DNA of 64,000 bases from Litchfieldia alkalitelluris (GCF_002019645.1 NZ_KV917374.1:95148-159147); one strand, 5' to 3'. Shown: positions 1 through 8,577, numbered from the stretch's first letter. The notes: generated by a model from the sequence alone, not told the origin. Made by a program: numbers and translations.

Positions 1-152
<152 letters not shown>

Positions 153-237
153 AGATATTTGATTGCTCAAATAAAAATTTAAAACTAGATTAAACGTTGA
201 CGCTTGTTTATTGTGTTCAGTTTTCAAAGAACTTAAT
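153..237 (-). promoter_or_regulatory. 16S leader between tRNA-Gly and rrs
   Basis: On the minus strand this gap reads TTCTTTGAAAACTGAACA, then a CAAGCGTCAACG stretch. That is the familiar Bacillus rRNA leader just before 16S, with a boxA-like TTCTTTGAAAA. It lies directly after tRNA-Gly with no terminator, so the tRNA cluster and the rRNA are probably co-transcribed from the promoter upstream of tRNA-Asn. Confidence 0.6.
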
Positions 238-311
238 TGGAGCGGGTGATGAGAATCGAACTCACGACATCAGCTTGGAAGGCTGAGGTTTTACCATTAA
301 ACTACACCCGC
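238..311 (-). tRNA. tRNA-Gly (TCC)
   Basis: The cloverleaf reads GCGGGTG...CACCCGC with CCA encoded. The anticodon loop CTTCCAA gives TCC. It is the last tRNA before the 16S gene. Confidence 0.95.
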
Positions 312-326
312 ATATGAAATTTCTAC

Positions 327-403
327 TGGTCGGGAAGACAGGATTCGAACCTGCGACCCCTTGGTCCCAAACCAAGTGCTCTACCAAGCTGAGCTACTTC
401 CCG
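327..403 (-). tRNA. tRNA-Pro (TGG)
   Basis: The acceptor stem is CGGGAAG/CTTCCCG with CCA encoded. The anticodon loop TTTGGGA gives TGG, and the T-loop is GGTTCGAATCC. Confidence 0.95.
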
Positions 404-412
404 CAAATTAAA

Positions 413-489
<77 letters not shown>

Positions 490-562
490 ATTACTTAAAT
501 TAGCGACTTTTCTATCATAACAACTATGATTCTAAAAGTCAACAACATTTTCAAAAACTTTT

Positions 563-649
<87 letters not shown>

Positions 650-657
650 GAATGAAG

Positions 658-738
658 TGCGGGTGAAGGGACTCGAACCCCCACGTCAAAGACACTAGAT
701 CCTAAGTCTAGCGCGTCTGCCAATTCCGCCACACCCGC
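658..738 (-). tRNA. tRNA-Leu (TAG)
   Basis: This is a class II tRNA with acceptor stem GCGGGTG/CACCCGC. The anticodon loop CTTAGGA gives TAG. CCA is not encoded: the stem is followed by ACTT, unlike most of its neighbours. Confidence 0.95.
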
Positions 739-760
739 ATATTATGCTAAATCAAGAAAA

Positions 761-836
761 TGGTGAGCCATGAAGGACTCGAACCTTCGACCCTCTGATT
801 AAAAGTCAGATGCTCTACCGACTGAGCTAATGGCTC
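761..836 (-). tRNA. tRNA-Lys (TTT)
   Basis: The acceptor stem is GAGCCAT/ATGGCTC with CCA encoded. The anticodon loop CTTTTAA gives TTT. Its 5' part (acceptor strand plus D-arm) is repeated twice more upstream in the transcription direction. Confidence 0.95.
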
Positions 837-982
837 AAAATAAGAAAGTTATTTTGAATAAACACTCGGTTTTAAATGATGTCTTAGAAAGAGCATCTAT
901 TGTCGTCCCACTCTCAGGAAGTCTATTCAAGTAGTGGCTCGAGTGGTACGCTGAAGTTTCTCGGAGAAGCTTATTCAAACGT

Positions 983-1007
983 GCTCTACCGACTGAGCTA
1001 ATGGCTC
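983..1007 (-). pseudogene. tRNA-Lys 5' fragment (copy 2)
   Basis: This matches the first 25 nt of the intact tRNA-Lys exactly (GAGCCATTAGC...GTAGAGC), then departs into the spacer. It has no anticodon or T-arm. Confidence 0.85.
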
Positions 1008-1152
1008 AAAATAAGAAGTTATTTTGAATAAACACTCGGTTTTAAATGATGTCTTAGAAAGAGCATCTATTGTCGTCCCACTCTCAGGAAGTTTATTCAA
1101 GTAGTGGCTCGAGTGGTACGCTGAAGTTTCTCGGAGAAGCTTATTCAGACGT

Positions 1153-1177
1153 GCTCTACCGACTGAGCTAATGGCTC
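1153..1177 (-). pseudogene. tRNA-Lys 5' fragment (copy 3)
   Basis: This is a second truncated copy of the tRNA-Lys 5' quarter. It is the first one met by RNA polymerase, just after tRNA-Gln. Confidence 0.85.
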
Positions 1178-1193
1178 AAAAATAAAAAGAAAA

Positions 1194-1268
1194 TGGCTGG
1201 GCTAGCTGGATTTGAACCAACGCATGACGGAGTCAAAGTCCGTTGCCTTACCGCTTGGCTATAGCCCA
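1194..1268 (-). tRNA. tRNA-Gln (TTG)
   Basis: The acceptor stem is TGGGCTA/TAGCCCA with CCA encoded. The anticodon loop CTTTGAC gives TTG. Confidence 0.95.
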
Positions 1269-1492
1269 TTGAATAAACTTCATGAACCACTTCTTCGATT
1301 TAACTCCATGAATTCACTCCGCAAGAGGATATTTTGGGATATTTCAGAAGGAAATATCACGAAATGTCGTCGACATACTTGGTACTATTGAAATCTATAT
1401 AACATAAATCAAAAGCGTTAAACATAGTATGTCTTCTGTCTTACAAGAGAAACTAGGAATTTAAATTAATTTTAGTGATTATTGAAGATTAA
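1269..1492. other. spacer between tRNA-Gln and tRNA-Asp
   Basis: This 224-bp stretch is unusually long for a tRNA cluster. I see no ORF with a ribosome binding site and no tRNA-like fold. It contains a short TGGGATATTTCAGAAGGAAATATCA imperfect palindrome around 1334-1360. Confidence 0.5.
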
Positions 1493-1568
1493 TGGCGGTC
1501 CCGACCGGGATCGAACCGGCGATCTCCTGCGTGACAGGCAGGCATGTTAACCGCTACACCACGGGACC
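1493..1568 (-). tRNA. tRNA-Asp (GTC)
   Basis: The acceptor stem is GGTCCCG/CGGGACC with CCA encoded. The anticodon loop TGTCACG gives GTC. Confidence 0.95.
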
Positions 1569-1692
1569 TTAATAAATTAAATAACCTTACCCATGCACTT
1601 TGCTTGCGGACTGTTCCTTCCTCTTCCAGCAAATTCTTAGAAGCTAGATGCGTCGGAACAACTCGAAGCTTATTCGACGATGTTTCGCTCGT

Positions 1693-1710
1693 CGCTACAC
1701 CACGGGACCT
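1693..1710 (-). pseudogene. tRNA-Asp 5' fragment
   Basis: These 18 nt are identical to the 5' strand and D-stem start of tRNA-Asp (GGTCCCGTGGTGTAGCG). They lie 141 bp upstream of the intact gene in the transcription direction. The 123 bp between contain a short hairpin (TCGACGATGTTTCGCTCGTCG) and no gene. The arrangement parallels the tRNA-Lys duplication. Confidence 0.8.
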
Positions 1711-1762
1711 AATAAATATAATAACTGTTACTTCTCTTCAAAAAAGTTCTTAGATTTTTTTA

Positions 1763-1838
1763 TGGTGGAGGATGACGGGATCGAACCGCCGACCCCCTGC
1801 TTGTAAGGCAGGTGCTCTCCCAGCTGAGCTAATCCTCC
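1763..1838 (-). tRNA. tRNA-Val (TAC)
   Basis: The acceptor stem is GGAGGAT/ATCCTCC with CCA encoded. The anticodon loop CTTACAA gives TAC. Confidence 0.95.
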
Positions 1839-1895
1839 AAAAATAGAATAGAAATGGGAGGCGAGATAATAACTCTCACTTCCCATCTATCACAA

Positions 1896-1967
1896 TGACC
1901 CGTACGGGATTCGAACCCGTGTTACCGCCGTGAAAGGGCGGTGTCTTAACCGCTTGACCAACGGGCC
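1896..1967 (-). tRNA. tRNA-Glu (TTC)
   Basis: The acceptor stem is GGCCCGT/ACGGGTC, with anticodon TTC. CCA is not encoded: the stem is followed by ATTGTG. Confidence 0.95.
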
Positions 1968-1982
1968 AACTTCAAAAAGATA

Positions 1983-2073
1983 TGGCGGAGAAGGAGGGAT
2001 TTGAACCCTCGCGCCGCTTACGCGACCTACACCCTTAGCAGGGGCGCCTCTTCAGCCACTTGAGTACTTCCCC
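1983..2073 (-). tRNA. tRNA-Ser (GCT)
   Basis: This is a class II tRNA with a long variable arm and acceptor stem GGGGAAG with CCA encoded. The anticodon is GCT. Confidence 0.95.
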
Positions 2074-2076
2074 ATA

Positions 2077-2151
2077 TGGCTCCACAGGCAGGACTCGAAC
2101 CTGCGACCGATCGGTTAACAGCCGATAGCTCTACCACTGAGCTACTGTGGA
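2077..2151 (-). tRNA. tRNA-Asn (GTT)
   Basis: The acceptor stem is TCCACAG/CTGTGGA with CCA encoded, and the anticodon is GTT. It is the first gene of the cluster. The Asn-Ser-Glu start matches the trnS cluster of B. subtilis at the same chromosomal neighbourhood. Confidence 0.95.
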
Positions 2152-2181
2152 ATAATGCTTGTCTTCCTTAAGACTCTTTTT

Positions 2182-2210
2182 ATTATAAAAAGACTAATAA
2201 GGATTGTCAA
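2182..2210 (-). promoter_or_regulatory. Consensus sigma-A promoter of the tRNA-rRNA operon
   Basis: On the minus strand TTGACA (2205-2210) is followed by a 17-bp spacer and TATAAT (2182-2187), a perfect consensus promoter about 30 bp upstream of tRNA-Asn. A second candidate, TTGACT (2286-2291), 17 bp, TTAAAT (2263-2268), lies upstream. The tandem P1/P2 layout is typical of stable-RNA operons. Confidence 0.85.
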
Positions 2211-2294
2211 GACTCTTTGTTTTTAAGCAAAACTTCGTTGCCGTGTTACGACGGCTTATACAATTTAACATATCTTCAACATAAGAGTCAACCC

Positions 2295-2750
2295 TTATTT
2301 TAAATGGATTAATTTACCTGAGCATTTTCCGCACACATACCTATTTGTATCTACTTTTCTCTTTCTTACGTATCTTTGCTGACATGCATTGCATTCATAA
2401 AGATGTTGGGTCATTACTTTCCGTTTCTTAACTGAATCCAATGGTTTGCAGAATCGAGGCGCGTCCACTTTTTTTAGCAAATCTCTAAAATCCTTATCTC
2501 TATGTTGATACCCTTTACCTTCTATATGTAAATGATAATGACATAGCTCATGTTTAATAATGCCTACTAACTCTTCTTCACCACGTTCTATATAATATTT
2601 CGGGTTTAATTCAATATCGTGACTTTTGAGAAGATATCTGCCACCAGTAGTTTGTAGTCTACTGTTGAATCTTGCGTGATGTTTAAATGGCTTTCCAAAA
2701 TATTCAATTGATATAGCCTCTACAAACTTTTGTAAATCATTCACGTTCAA
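2295..2750 (-). CDS. SprT-like zinc metalloprotease-fold protein
   Basis: This 151-residue protein of the SprT-like family (YdcK in B. subtilis) carries the zinc-binding HELCHYHL motif (HExxH plus a third His) in the middle. A C-terminal zinc ribbon is formed by CNAC and CGKC pairs. The cellular substrate is not established for this family. I chose a TTG start at 2750 because AAGGAGG lies nine bases upstream. The reading frame stays open further upstream, but that extension is AT-rich and has no ribosome binding site. The position between tex/cmpA and the tRNA cluster is the conserved Bacillus order. Confidence 0.9.
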   Translation of the reverse strand: MNVNDLQKFVEAISIEYFGKPFKHHARFNSRLQTTGGRYLLKSHDIELNPKYYIERGEEELVGIIKHELCHYHLHIEGKGYQHRDKDFRDLLKKVDAPRFCKPLDSVKKRKVMTQHLYECNACQQRYVRKRKVDTNRYVCGKCSGKLIHLK

Positions 2751-2952
2751 CGTGTGTTTCCTCCTTATACAATTCTGAGAAATAAGGTGCGAAAATGCAA
2801 AATCAAAATCCCATAAAGATCGTGTTTTATAAAAAAGCAAGATAATGAACAAACTTATATTATAGCCTAAAAAAATAAACGAACAGGACATCCTTATTGC
2901 GCATAGACTACTAAATAAACATACCCATTTTATCTAAAAGGAGGTATGATAC

Positions 2953-3066
2953 ATGCCCTCATGGCTCAAGAGTCAAATGAAACGTGCCTACTATGAAAAG
3001 AATATGTACCAAATCAAATTACTTAATCAATGTTGGTACTTTTATAGAAAGAAACACTGCTCTTAA
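2953..3066 (+). CDS. cmpA: Cortex morphogenetic protein CmpA
   Basis: This is a 37-residue protein beginning MPSWLKSQMKRAYYEK and ending with the WYFYRKKHCS-type tail of CmpA. In B. subtilis CmpA is a small sporulation protein that acts with ClpXP in the quality control of spore-coat assembly through SpoIVA. AAAAGGAGG precedes the ATG with good spacing. The gene lies convergent to tex and divergent from the sprT-like gene, as in Bacillus. Its last codons form the left arm of a terminator shared with tex. Confidence 0.9.
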   Translation: MPSWLKSQMKRAYYEKNMYQIKLLNQCWYFYRKKHCS

Positions 3067-3084
3067 AGCAGTGTTTCTTTTTGT
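3049..3084. terminator. Bidirectional terminator between cmpA and tex
   Basis: A 12-bp perfect stem AAGAAACACTGC/GCAGTGTTTCTT with a 7-nt loop is flanked by T runs on both strands. It overlaps the final codons of cmpA and ends at the tex stop codon. Confidence 0.85.
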
Positions 3085-5264
3085 TATTCAGGTTGAAGCA
3101 TTGATAGTGCCACTCGGCCTTTTTTCGCATCAACATCTTCAATCCAAACTTTCACAACATCTCCTACAGCTACAACTTCTAGAGGATGTTTAACAAATCC
3201 TTTTTTCAACTTCGAAATATGCACGAGACCATCTTGTTTTACTCCGATATCCACGAATGCACCAAAATCAACAACATTACGTACAGTTCCTTCTAGCTCC
3301 ATACCTTTTTGTAGATCTTCTAGCTTTAAGATATCCTTTTTCAATAATGGTTTGGATAACTCATCTCGAGGATCTCTTTCTGGACTCACTAGTGCTTCTG
3401 TAATGTCTTTTAAAGTGATCTCACCGATGTTTAATTCGCTAGCCATAACTTCTACCGATAGATCTGCAATAGCTTGTCTCAACTTTTCACTACCTAAATC
3501 TTCAGTTGTTGCATTTATTTGTTTTAATAAACGCTTTACTTCACTATAGCTCTCAGGGTGAATACCCGTACGGTCCAGCGGCTCATCACCATCTACGATT
3601 CTTAAGAAACCGATACATTGCTCGTATGTCTTAGCTCCGAGTCTCGGGATTTTCTTCAATTCTTTTCGATTGGTGAACTTCCCTTTTTCTTCTCTCTGTT
3701 TGACAATATTATTAGCGACTGCTTTAGATAGACCCGCTACATATTGCAAAAGAGATGAAGAAGCTGTATTAACATTCACTCCCACTTTATTAACAACCGT
3801 TTCAACGACAAAGGTTAATGAGTCGTTCAACTTCTTTTGCGAAACATCATGTTGGTATTGACCTACACCTACAGATTTAGGGTCTATTTTAACTAACTCC
3901 GCTAGTGGATCTTGTAATCTCCGTGAAATAGAGACAGCACTTCGCTCCTCTACTTGTAAATTCGGAAATTCCTCTCTTGCAATATCTGAAGCAGAATATA
4001 CACTTGCTCCAGCTTCGTTGACAATTAAGTAATAAATTTCCTTTTCTACTTCTTTTAAAATATCAGCAACAAATTGTTCTGTCTCTCTTGAAGCAGTACC
4101 GTTACCAATGGCAATCATTTCAACATCAAATTCATTAAATACTTTTAGGAATTTGTCTTTAGCTTCCGCTCTTTTATTAACAGGTGGATGTGGATATATC
4201 ACATCGATTTTCAGTACTTTTCCTATTTCATCAACAACTGCTAATTTACAGCCTGTTCGGTAAGCCGGGTCAACTCCTAGTACCATTTTTCCTTTTAAAG
4301 GAGGTTGTAATAATAAATTGCGTAAATTCTCAGAGAAAATATGAATCGCACGGTCTTCAGCCTTCTCTGTTAACTCTTTTCGAATTTCCCGCTCTACAGA
4401 AGGCTCAATAAGTCTCTTGTAGCTATCTTCAAGCACCTCTATGATATATGGTGTAACAGGAGAATGTTCAATTTTAATGACTTTTTTATGTAAATAACTC
4501 AGTATTCGATCTACAGGTGCCACAAGAGATACTTTAAGAATTTCCTCTTTTTCACCACGATTTAAAGCAAGTACGCGGTGCGGCACAATTTTATGAATAG
4601 GCTCTTTATAGTCATAATACATTTCAAACACATTCTTCTCATCTTTTTCCTGATCCTTAAGACTGGATTCAATACTTCCTTTAGAAAATGTCTCTTGGCG
4701 GATATGTTGACGGAAGGAAGGCTCATCTGCAATCCATTCGGCAATAATATCCTTTGCCCCTTGAATCGCATCTTCAACTATTAAGACATCTTTTTCTTCC
4801 GATAAAAACTGTGATGAATACTCATTTACATCAACATTCTTCGGAAAAGAATAAAACCATTCAGCAAGTGGTTCAAGCCCCTTTTCCTTTGCAACGGTAG
4901 CTTTAGTTCGTCGTTTTTGTTTGTAAGGACGATAAAGATCTTCCACTTGTTGAAGCTTTGTAGCTTTTTCAATATTTCCTTTTAACTCATCAGTCAGCTT
5001 GCCTTGCTCGGAAATCAACCGAATAACTTCTTCTTTACGTGTTTCAAGGTTTTGCATATACTGCCATTTATCTTGGACATCACGAATTTGCACTTCATCT
5101 AATGAACCAGTGACTTCCTTACGATACCTTGCAATAAAGGGTACTGTATTTCCTTCTTCAAGAAGAGAGATGACATTGGATACTTGTTTTTTATTAATCG
5201 CTAGTTCTAGCGCTATTGTTTTAATTAGGTGTTCATCTTTTTCAATTGCTTGTACCAAATTCAT
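3084..5264 (-). CDS. tex: Tex family S1 RNA-binding transcription accessory protein
   Basis: The 726 residues match the usual length of Tex (YdcI in B. subtilis). The order seen is an N-terminal helical region, a YqgF/RNase H-like domain starting near residue 330 (GVDPAYRTGCKLAVVD), helix-hairpin-helix segments around 500-560 and a C-terminal S1 domain (GMELEGTVRNVVDFGAFVDIG, about 645-715). Tex binds nucleic acid and associates with transcription and RNA turnover. The ATG at 5264 has only two bases between AGGAGG and the start; a TTG two codons later (5258) has better spacing and may be the real start. Confidence 0.93.
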   Translation of the reverse strand: MNLVQAIEKDEHLIKTIALELAINKKQVSNVISLLEEGNTVPFIARYRKEVTGSLDEVQIRDVQDKWQYMQNLETRKEEVIRLISEQGKLTDELKGNIEKATKLQQVEDLYRPYKQKRRTKATVAKEKGLEPLAEWFYSFPKNVDVNEYSSQFLSEEKDVLIVEDAIQGAKDIIAEWIADEPSFRQHIRQETFSKGSIESSLKDQEKDEKNVFEMYYDYKEPIHKIVPHRVLALNRGEKEEILKVSLVAPVDRILSYLHKKVIKIEHSPVTPYIIEVLEDSYKRLIEPSVEREIRKELTEKAEDRAIHIFSENLRNLLLQPPLKGKMVLGVDPAYRTGCKLAVVDEIGKVLKIDVIYPHPPVNKRAEAKDKFLKVFNEFDVEMIAIGNGTASRETEQFVADILKEVEKEIYYLIVNEAGASVYSASDIAREEFPNLQVEERSAVSISRRLQDPLAELVKIDPKSVGVGQYQHDVSQKKLNDSLTFVVETVVNKVGVNVNTASSSLLQYVAGLSKAVANNIVKQREEKGKFTNRKELKKIPRLGAKTYEQCIGFLRIVDGDEPLDRTGIHPESYSEVKRLLKQINATTEDLGSEKLRQAIADLSVEVMASELNIGEITLKDITEALVSPERDPRDELSKPLLKKDILKLEDLQKGMELEGTVRNVVDFGAFVDIGVKQDGLVHISKLKKGFVKHPLEVVAVGDVVKVWIEDVDAKKGRVALSMLQPE

Positions 5265-5346
5265 TTCCTCCTATAAAAAACATCTTAAACACTATCTATT
5301 ATCTTAACAAATTCTTCTATAGATTACATGTTTGAAGGAAATTTAT

Positions 5347-5937
5347 TTAGTGAATAAATCCACCAATAAAGGTAAAGTCATCATCTCTATTGTCTTCATA
5401 CTCCCTTAATCTTATATGCATTTCTTCTAAGCTTTCTACAGTACTTAACAATCCTTTGATCGCTCGAAGCTTTACCCCATCGGAATGGAAGAGGAAGGTT
5501 GAGTTTGATTGATATGAGAATCTTTGGGTATTAAAAACTTGGGGTTTTCCTGATAAATATCCCATAACGGGTAGAGGATAAATTAATTTAGATGAGGGTG
5601 AGTATAGGTAAAAATTAATATTCCCTACACAACTATAAACTAGTTCCTGGCTTTTAAAATATATTTTAAAAATAGCGACAGCTGCACCACGTTTGGACTT
5701 TAGGGCTAGGTTACACCGCTGTATAATTGAATGAACATCCTCAGAATGATAGCTTTTGACTACATTAACTACAGCTGAAGAAGCTTCAAAAGCAGCTTCT
5801 CCACTACCTAACCCATCAGCCATAGCACAAACAAAATAGTCTTGTGTATGAGTATAAAAGTACTGATCTCCACATACTGCCTGATTTTTCTTAGGTACCT
5901 GATATCCGCTCACTTGTATTTTCTCAGTTTCATTCAT
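5347..5937 (-). CDS. rsbX: RsbX serine phosphatase, feedback regulator of sigma-B
   Basis: This 196-residue PP2C-type phosphatase has the metal-binding MADGLGSGEAA segment and a later FHSDGV motif. RsbX removes phosphates from RsbS and RsbR and so resets the stressosome after stress. The gene is the last of the operon, 14 bp after sigB, which is the usual place. GGAGTG precedes the ATG. No terminator is obvious in the 80 bp before tex. Confidence 0.93.
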   Translation of the reverse strand: MNETEKIQVSGYQVPKKNQAVCGDQYFYTHTQDYFVCAMADGLGSGEAAFEASSAVVNVVKSYHSEDVHSIIQRCNLALKSKRGAAVAIFKIYFKSQELVYSCVGNINFYLYSPSSKLIYPLPVMGYLSGKPQVFNTQRFSYQSNSTFLFHSDGVKLRAIKGLLSTVESLEEMHIRLREYEDNRDDDFTFIGGFIH

Positions 5938-5951
5938 CTTAACACTCCGAA

Positions 5952-6719
5952 CTAAACATTTATTTCTTGTCTGAGTTTTTCTAATGCTTTTCTTTGCAGT
6001 CTTGAAACATGCATTTGAGAAATCCCGAGTAAATCGCCTGTATCTTTTTGACTTAAATTTTTTAAGTAGGTAAGGTTGATGATCTTTTTTTCACGCTCAT
6101 TTAATACATGTAAGCTTTCTTCGACAGAAATTCTTTGATGTACTTGGTCAAACCCAACGTCCTCTTCCCCGACGATATCGTGTAATGTTACCGTACCACC
6201 TTCAGAATCAGCATCAATTGTATGGTCGACTGAGAGAGCGTTATAGCCTCGTCCCATCTCCATCGCTTCTAATACTTCCTCCTCAGAAACATCAATATAA
6301 TCTGCAATTTCTTCAATCTTAGGAGACCTCTGCAGTTGAATAGTAAGCTCGTCCACCGTATTTTTTATTTTAGGTCCTAACTCTTTAATTCTTCTTGGAA
6401 CATGAACACTCCATGTTTTATCTCGAAGAAACCTTTTAATTTCACCAATAATCGTTGGCACAGCAAACGATTCAAATGTCCTTCCAAACGAAGAATCAAA
6501 GCGGCGGATGGCTCCTAATAAACCAAGTAGCCCGACTTGTACAATATCTTCGTGAAAATCTCTTCCCTTCGAGTATTTACGCGCTAGAGACTCGACGAGC
6601 TTTGTGTATTTTTCAACCAACTTCTTCTCGGCCAGTTTATCATCACATTCTTGAAATTGTGTGATTAATTGGTACGTTTCTGATTTATTTTCTGCTATAG
6701 GTTGAGATTCGCGATTCAT
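5952..6719 (-). CDS. sigB: RNA polymerase sigma factor SigB
   Basis: This 255-residue sigma factor has region 2 (GLLGLLGAIRRFD, FESFAVPTIIGEIKRFLRD), region 3 and a region 4 helix-turn-helix (NLSQKDTGDLLGISQMHVSR). It directs the general stress regulon. The gene overlaps rsbW by 35 bp, which keeps synthesis of sigma factor and anti-sigma factor coupled. Length and arrangement match Bacillus SigB. Confidence 0.95.
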   Translation of the reverse strand: MNRESQPIAENKSETYQLITQFQECDDKLAEKKLVEKYTKLVESLARKYSKGRDFHEDIVQVGLLGLLGAIRRFDSSFGRTFESFAVPTIIGEIKRFLRDKTWSVHVPRRIKELGPKIKNTVDELTIQLQRSPKIEEIADYIDVSEEEVLEAMEMGRGYNALSVDHTIDADSEGGTVTLHDIVGEEDVGFDQVHQRISVEESLHVLNEREKKIINLTYLKNLSQKDTGDLLGISQMHVSRLQRKALEKLRQEINV

Positions 6720-7170
6720 TTTTCTCCACCTGCTTCCCCTGTAAGTACTTTGTCATAAACACAGTCACACCGTAATTATGATGGACTCTAACTTTATCCA
6801 TTAGCGAGTCTATGATATATAGACCTAAACCACCCTCAGGTAACTTTTCGACTGAGTCTTCAATGGTATGTGGTCCGATTTCTTCTTTCATCTTTTCAAA
6901 ATCAAAACTCATTCCATTATCTGCAATCATTACTTCTAATCGATTTTTATAAATTCCATATCCGATCGTAATTTCGCCACCCTCATTCTTTCGATAGGCA
7001 TGTTGGACAGCATTTGTACAAGCTTCACCAGTTGCGACCTTAATATCCTCAATTGATTCATATGAAAATCCCATCCTACTTGCGACTCCAGATAATGTTA
7101 AACGAACAACCCCTACATATTCAGGCTTTGCGGGTACCTTCATTTCAATATAATCAAATTGTTGGTTCAT
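6685..7170 (-). CDS. rsbW: Anti-sigma-B factor and serine kinase RsbW
   Basis: This 161-residue GHKL-fold kinase shows the N-box ATGEACTNAVQHAYR, the ADNGMSFDF segment and the GGLGLYII glycine-rich segment. RsbW binds SigB and also phosphorylates RsbV. It overlaps rsbV by 4 bp and sigB by 35 bp. Confidence 0.95.
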   Translation of the reverse strand: MNQQFDYIEMKVPAKPEYVGVVRLTLSGVASRMGFSYESIEDIKVATGEACTNAVQHAYRKNEGGEITIGYGIYKNRLEVMIADNGMSFDFEKMKEEIGPHTIEDSVEKLPEGGLGLYIIDSLMDKVRVHHNYGVTVFMTKYLQGKQVEKNESRISTYSRK

Positions 7171-7499
7171 TTCACTCCACCTTCTAACTTACGATCTATA
7201 TCCATAATGCCTGATAAGCCCGTTATTGAAAATAATCGTTCCAGTCGTTCGGAAAGACCTACTAATTTAAATTCTCCATTATGTTTCTTGATGTTTTTAA
7301 AGGCCCCTATAAAAATACCTAACCCTGTACTATCCAAGTATGAAACGTCACTTAAATCCACGATCAAATGACTATTTTCTATTTCAGAGATAGGTAGTAA
7401 TTTTTCTTTCACCTGTGGCGCTGTATAAACATCAATTTCACCATGTATAGTAACATAATGACCTTCACTAATTTCACGTATATCTATTTGAATGTTCAT
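7167..7499 (-). CDS. rsbV: Anti-anti-sigma factor RsbV
   Basis: This 110-residue STAS protein has the phosphorylation motif SYLDSTGLGIF with Ser57. Unphosphorylated RsbV binds RsbW and frees SigB. The start is set at 7499, because AGAGGTG lies seven bases upstream and the length matches the family. A longer in-frame start would run back across the sigma-B promoter into rsbU. Confidence 0.95.
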   Translation of the reverse strand: MNIQIDIREISEGHYVTIHGEIDVYTAPQVKEKLLPISEIENSHLIVDLSDVSYLDSTGLGIFIGAFKNIKKHNGEFKLVGLSERLERLFSITGLSGIMDIDRKLEGGVK

Positions 7500-7534
7500 T
7501 CTTTTCACCTCTAAATATGTTTTGTAATGTCCAT

Positions 7535-7560
7535 TTACCCTGAATAGCCATTGCTTAAAC
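7535..7560 (-). promoter_or_regulatory. Autoregulatory sigma-B promoter upstream of rsbV
   Basis: On the minus strand GTTTAA (7555-7560), a 14-bp spacer and GGGTAA (7535-7540) match the sigma-B consensus GTTTAA-N12-15-GGGTAT. It drives rsbV-rsbW-sigB-rsbX, the known feedback design. The TAA stop of rsbU lies inside the -35 element. Confidence 0.85.
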
Positions 7561-8568
7561 ACATCTTTTTAATAAAATAAATGTAAAATCATCCTTTAAT
7601 TCAAAATCCTGTAGTTTCAATAACTCTTTATATACATTTTCTACAATTTCTTGAGCAGGCAAATGAATGTATTGTCGTATATAATTGGTGATTTGTTCTC
7701 TTTCGATAAACTCGCCACAAATTCGCCCTTCAGTCACACCGTCTGAGAGGAGAATAATCATATCTCCTTCGTTTAAGCTGATTTGATATTGTTTATATTC
7801 AGTTGATTTATCTACCCCTAAGACTAAGCCTTTGGTTTCCATAGTCGAAAAGGTATCATCGCTCTTTCGATAGATAAATCCAGGTTCATGCCCAGCAGAG
7901 CTATATGTAAACATGTGACTATCTGTATGATAAATACCATATAGCATCGTAATAAACATGCCCATATCAAAATTTTGCTCTACCACTCGATTCAAGTTTT
8001 TCAGTACTTCACTTGGAGTTAATCTCATATTCGGAAGACTATCCATGGCATATTTGATCATCGACATACACAATGCAGCAGGGATTCCTTTTCCAATCAC
8101 ATCCGCTATCGCGACACTCAAGGTAGCCTGGTCGTCAGAAACAAAATTAATATAATCACCATTCATTTGCTTTGACGGAATACTTATTGCTCCAACATCT
8201 AATGAACTGATTGAAGGAATGGTCGTTTCAAGTAATGTTTGTTGAACTCCGGCCGCAACTTCGATTTCAGTTTTCAATTCTTCCTGTTGAAATCGCAAGC
8301 TTTGATGCTCTTGATATGCTAGTCCATATCCCATCATTACTTCTAATAAAAAATCTAGTGAAAGAACAACCTCCTGTGGTAAATCAGGAATTAATTTTTT
8401 TAATGTTTTACGATGAAGATTCACTATCTCCTCGGGAGGAATAACTTGTTCTATCGCTTTTCTACTAAACTTCTGACCTTGGTATAACGCTTGTTCATCA
8501 CGTTCCGTTAAATAATTTGAAAGAATCTGACTATACCTCTTCTCCATTCCCTCACGAAACTCCATCAT
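7555..8568 (-). CDS. rsbU: RsbU, PP2C phosphatase of RsbV
   Basis: This 337-residue protein has an N-terminal helical RsbT-binding domain (about 1-85) and a C-terminal SpoIIE/PP2C domain (ADVIGKGIPAALCMSM, SAGHEPGF, LLSDGVTEGR). RsbT released from the stressosome binds the N-terminal part and switches on dephosphorylation of RsbV. GGGAGGGG precedes the paired ATG start codons. It lies 9 bp after rsbT. Confidence 0.94.
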   Translation of the reverse strand: MMEFREGMEKRYSQILSNYLTERDEQALYQGQKFSRKAIEQVIPPEEIVNLHRKTLKKLIPDLPQEVVLSLDFLLEVMMGYGLAYQEHQSLRFQQEELKTEIEVAAGVQQTLLETTIPSISSLDVGAISIPSKQMNGDYINFVSDDQATLSVAIADVIGKGIPAALCMSMIKYAMDSLPNMRLTPSEVLKNLNRVVEQNFDMGMFITMLYGIYHTDSHMFTYSSAGHEPGFIYRKSDDTFSTMETKGLVLGVDKSTEYKQYQISLNEGDMIILLSDGVTEGRICGEFIEREQITNYIRQYIHLPAQEIVENVYKELLKLQDFELKDDFTFILLKRCV

Positions 8569-8577
8569 AGCCCCTCC

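Larger units (their letters stand above)
811..1178 (-). repeat. 170-bp tandem repeat carrying tRNA-Lys 5' fragments
   Basis: A unit of about 170 bp is repeated. The 25-nt tRNA-Lys 5' segment (acceptor strand plus D-arm) recurs at about 812, 983 and 1153 (periods 171 and 170). The spacer between copies is almost identical, differing at a few positions such as 914 versus 1092. Only the copy at 761-836 is a full tRNA. The other two stop after the D-arm. Confidence 0.9.

Noticed and set aside
1544-1753. Open frame across tRNA-Asp and its spacer
   Set aside because: It overlaps a tRNA on the opposite strand and has no ribosome binding site.
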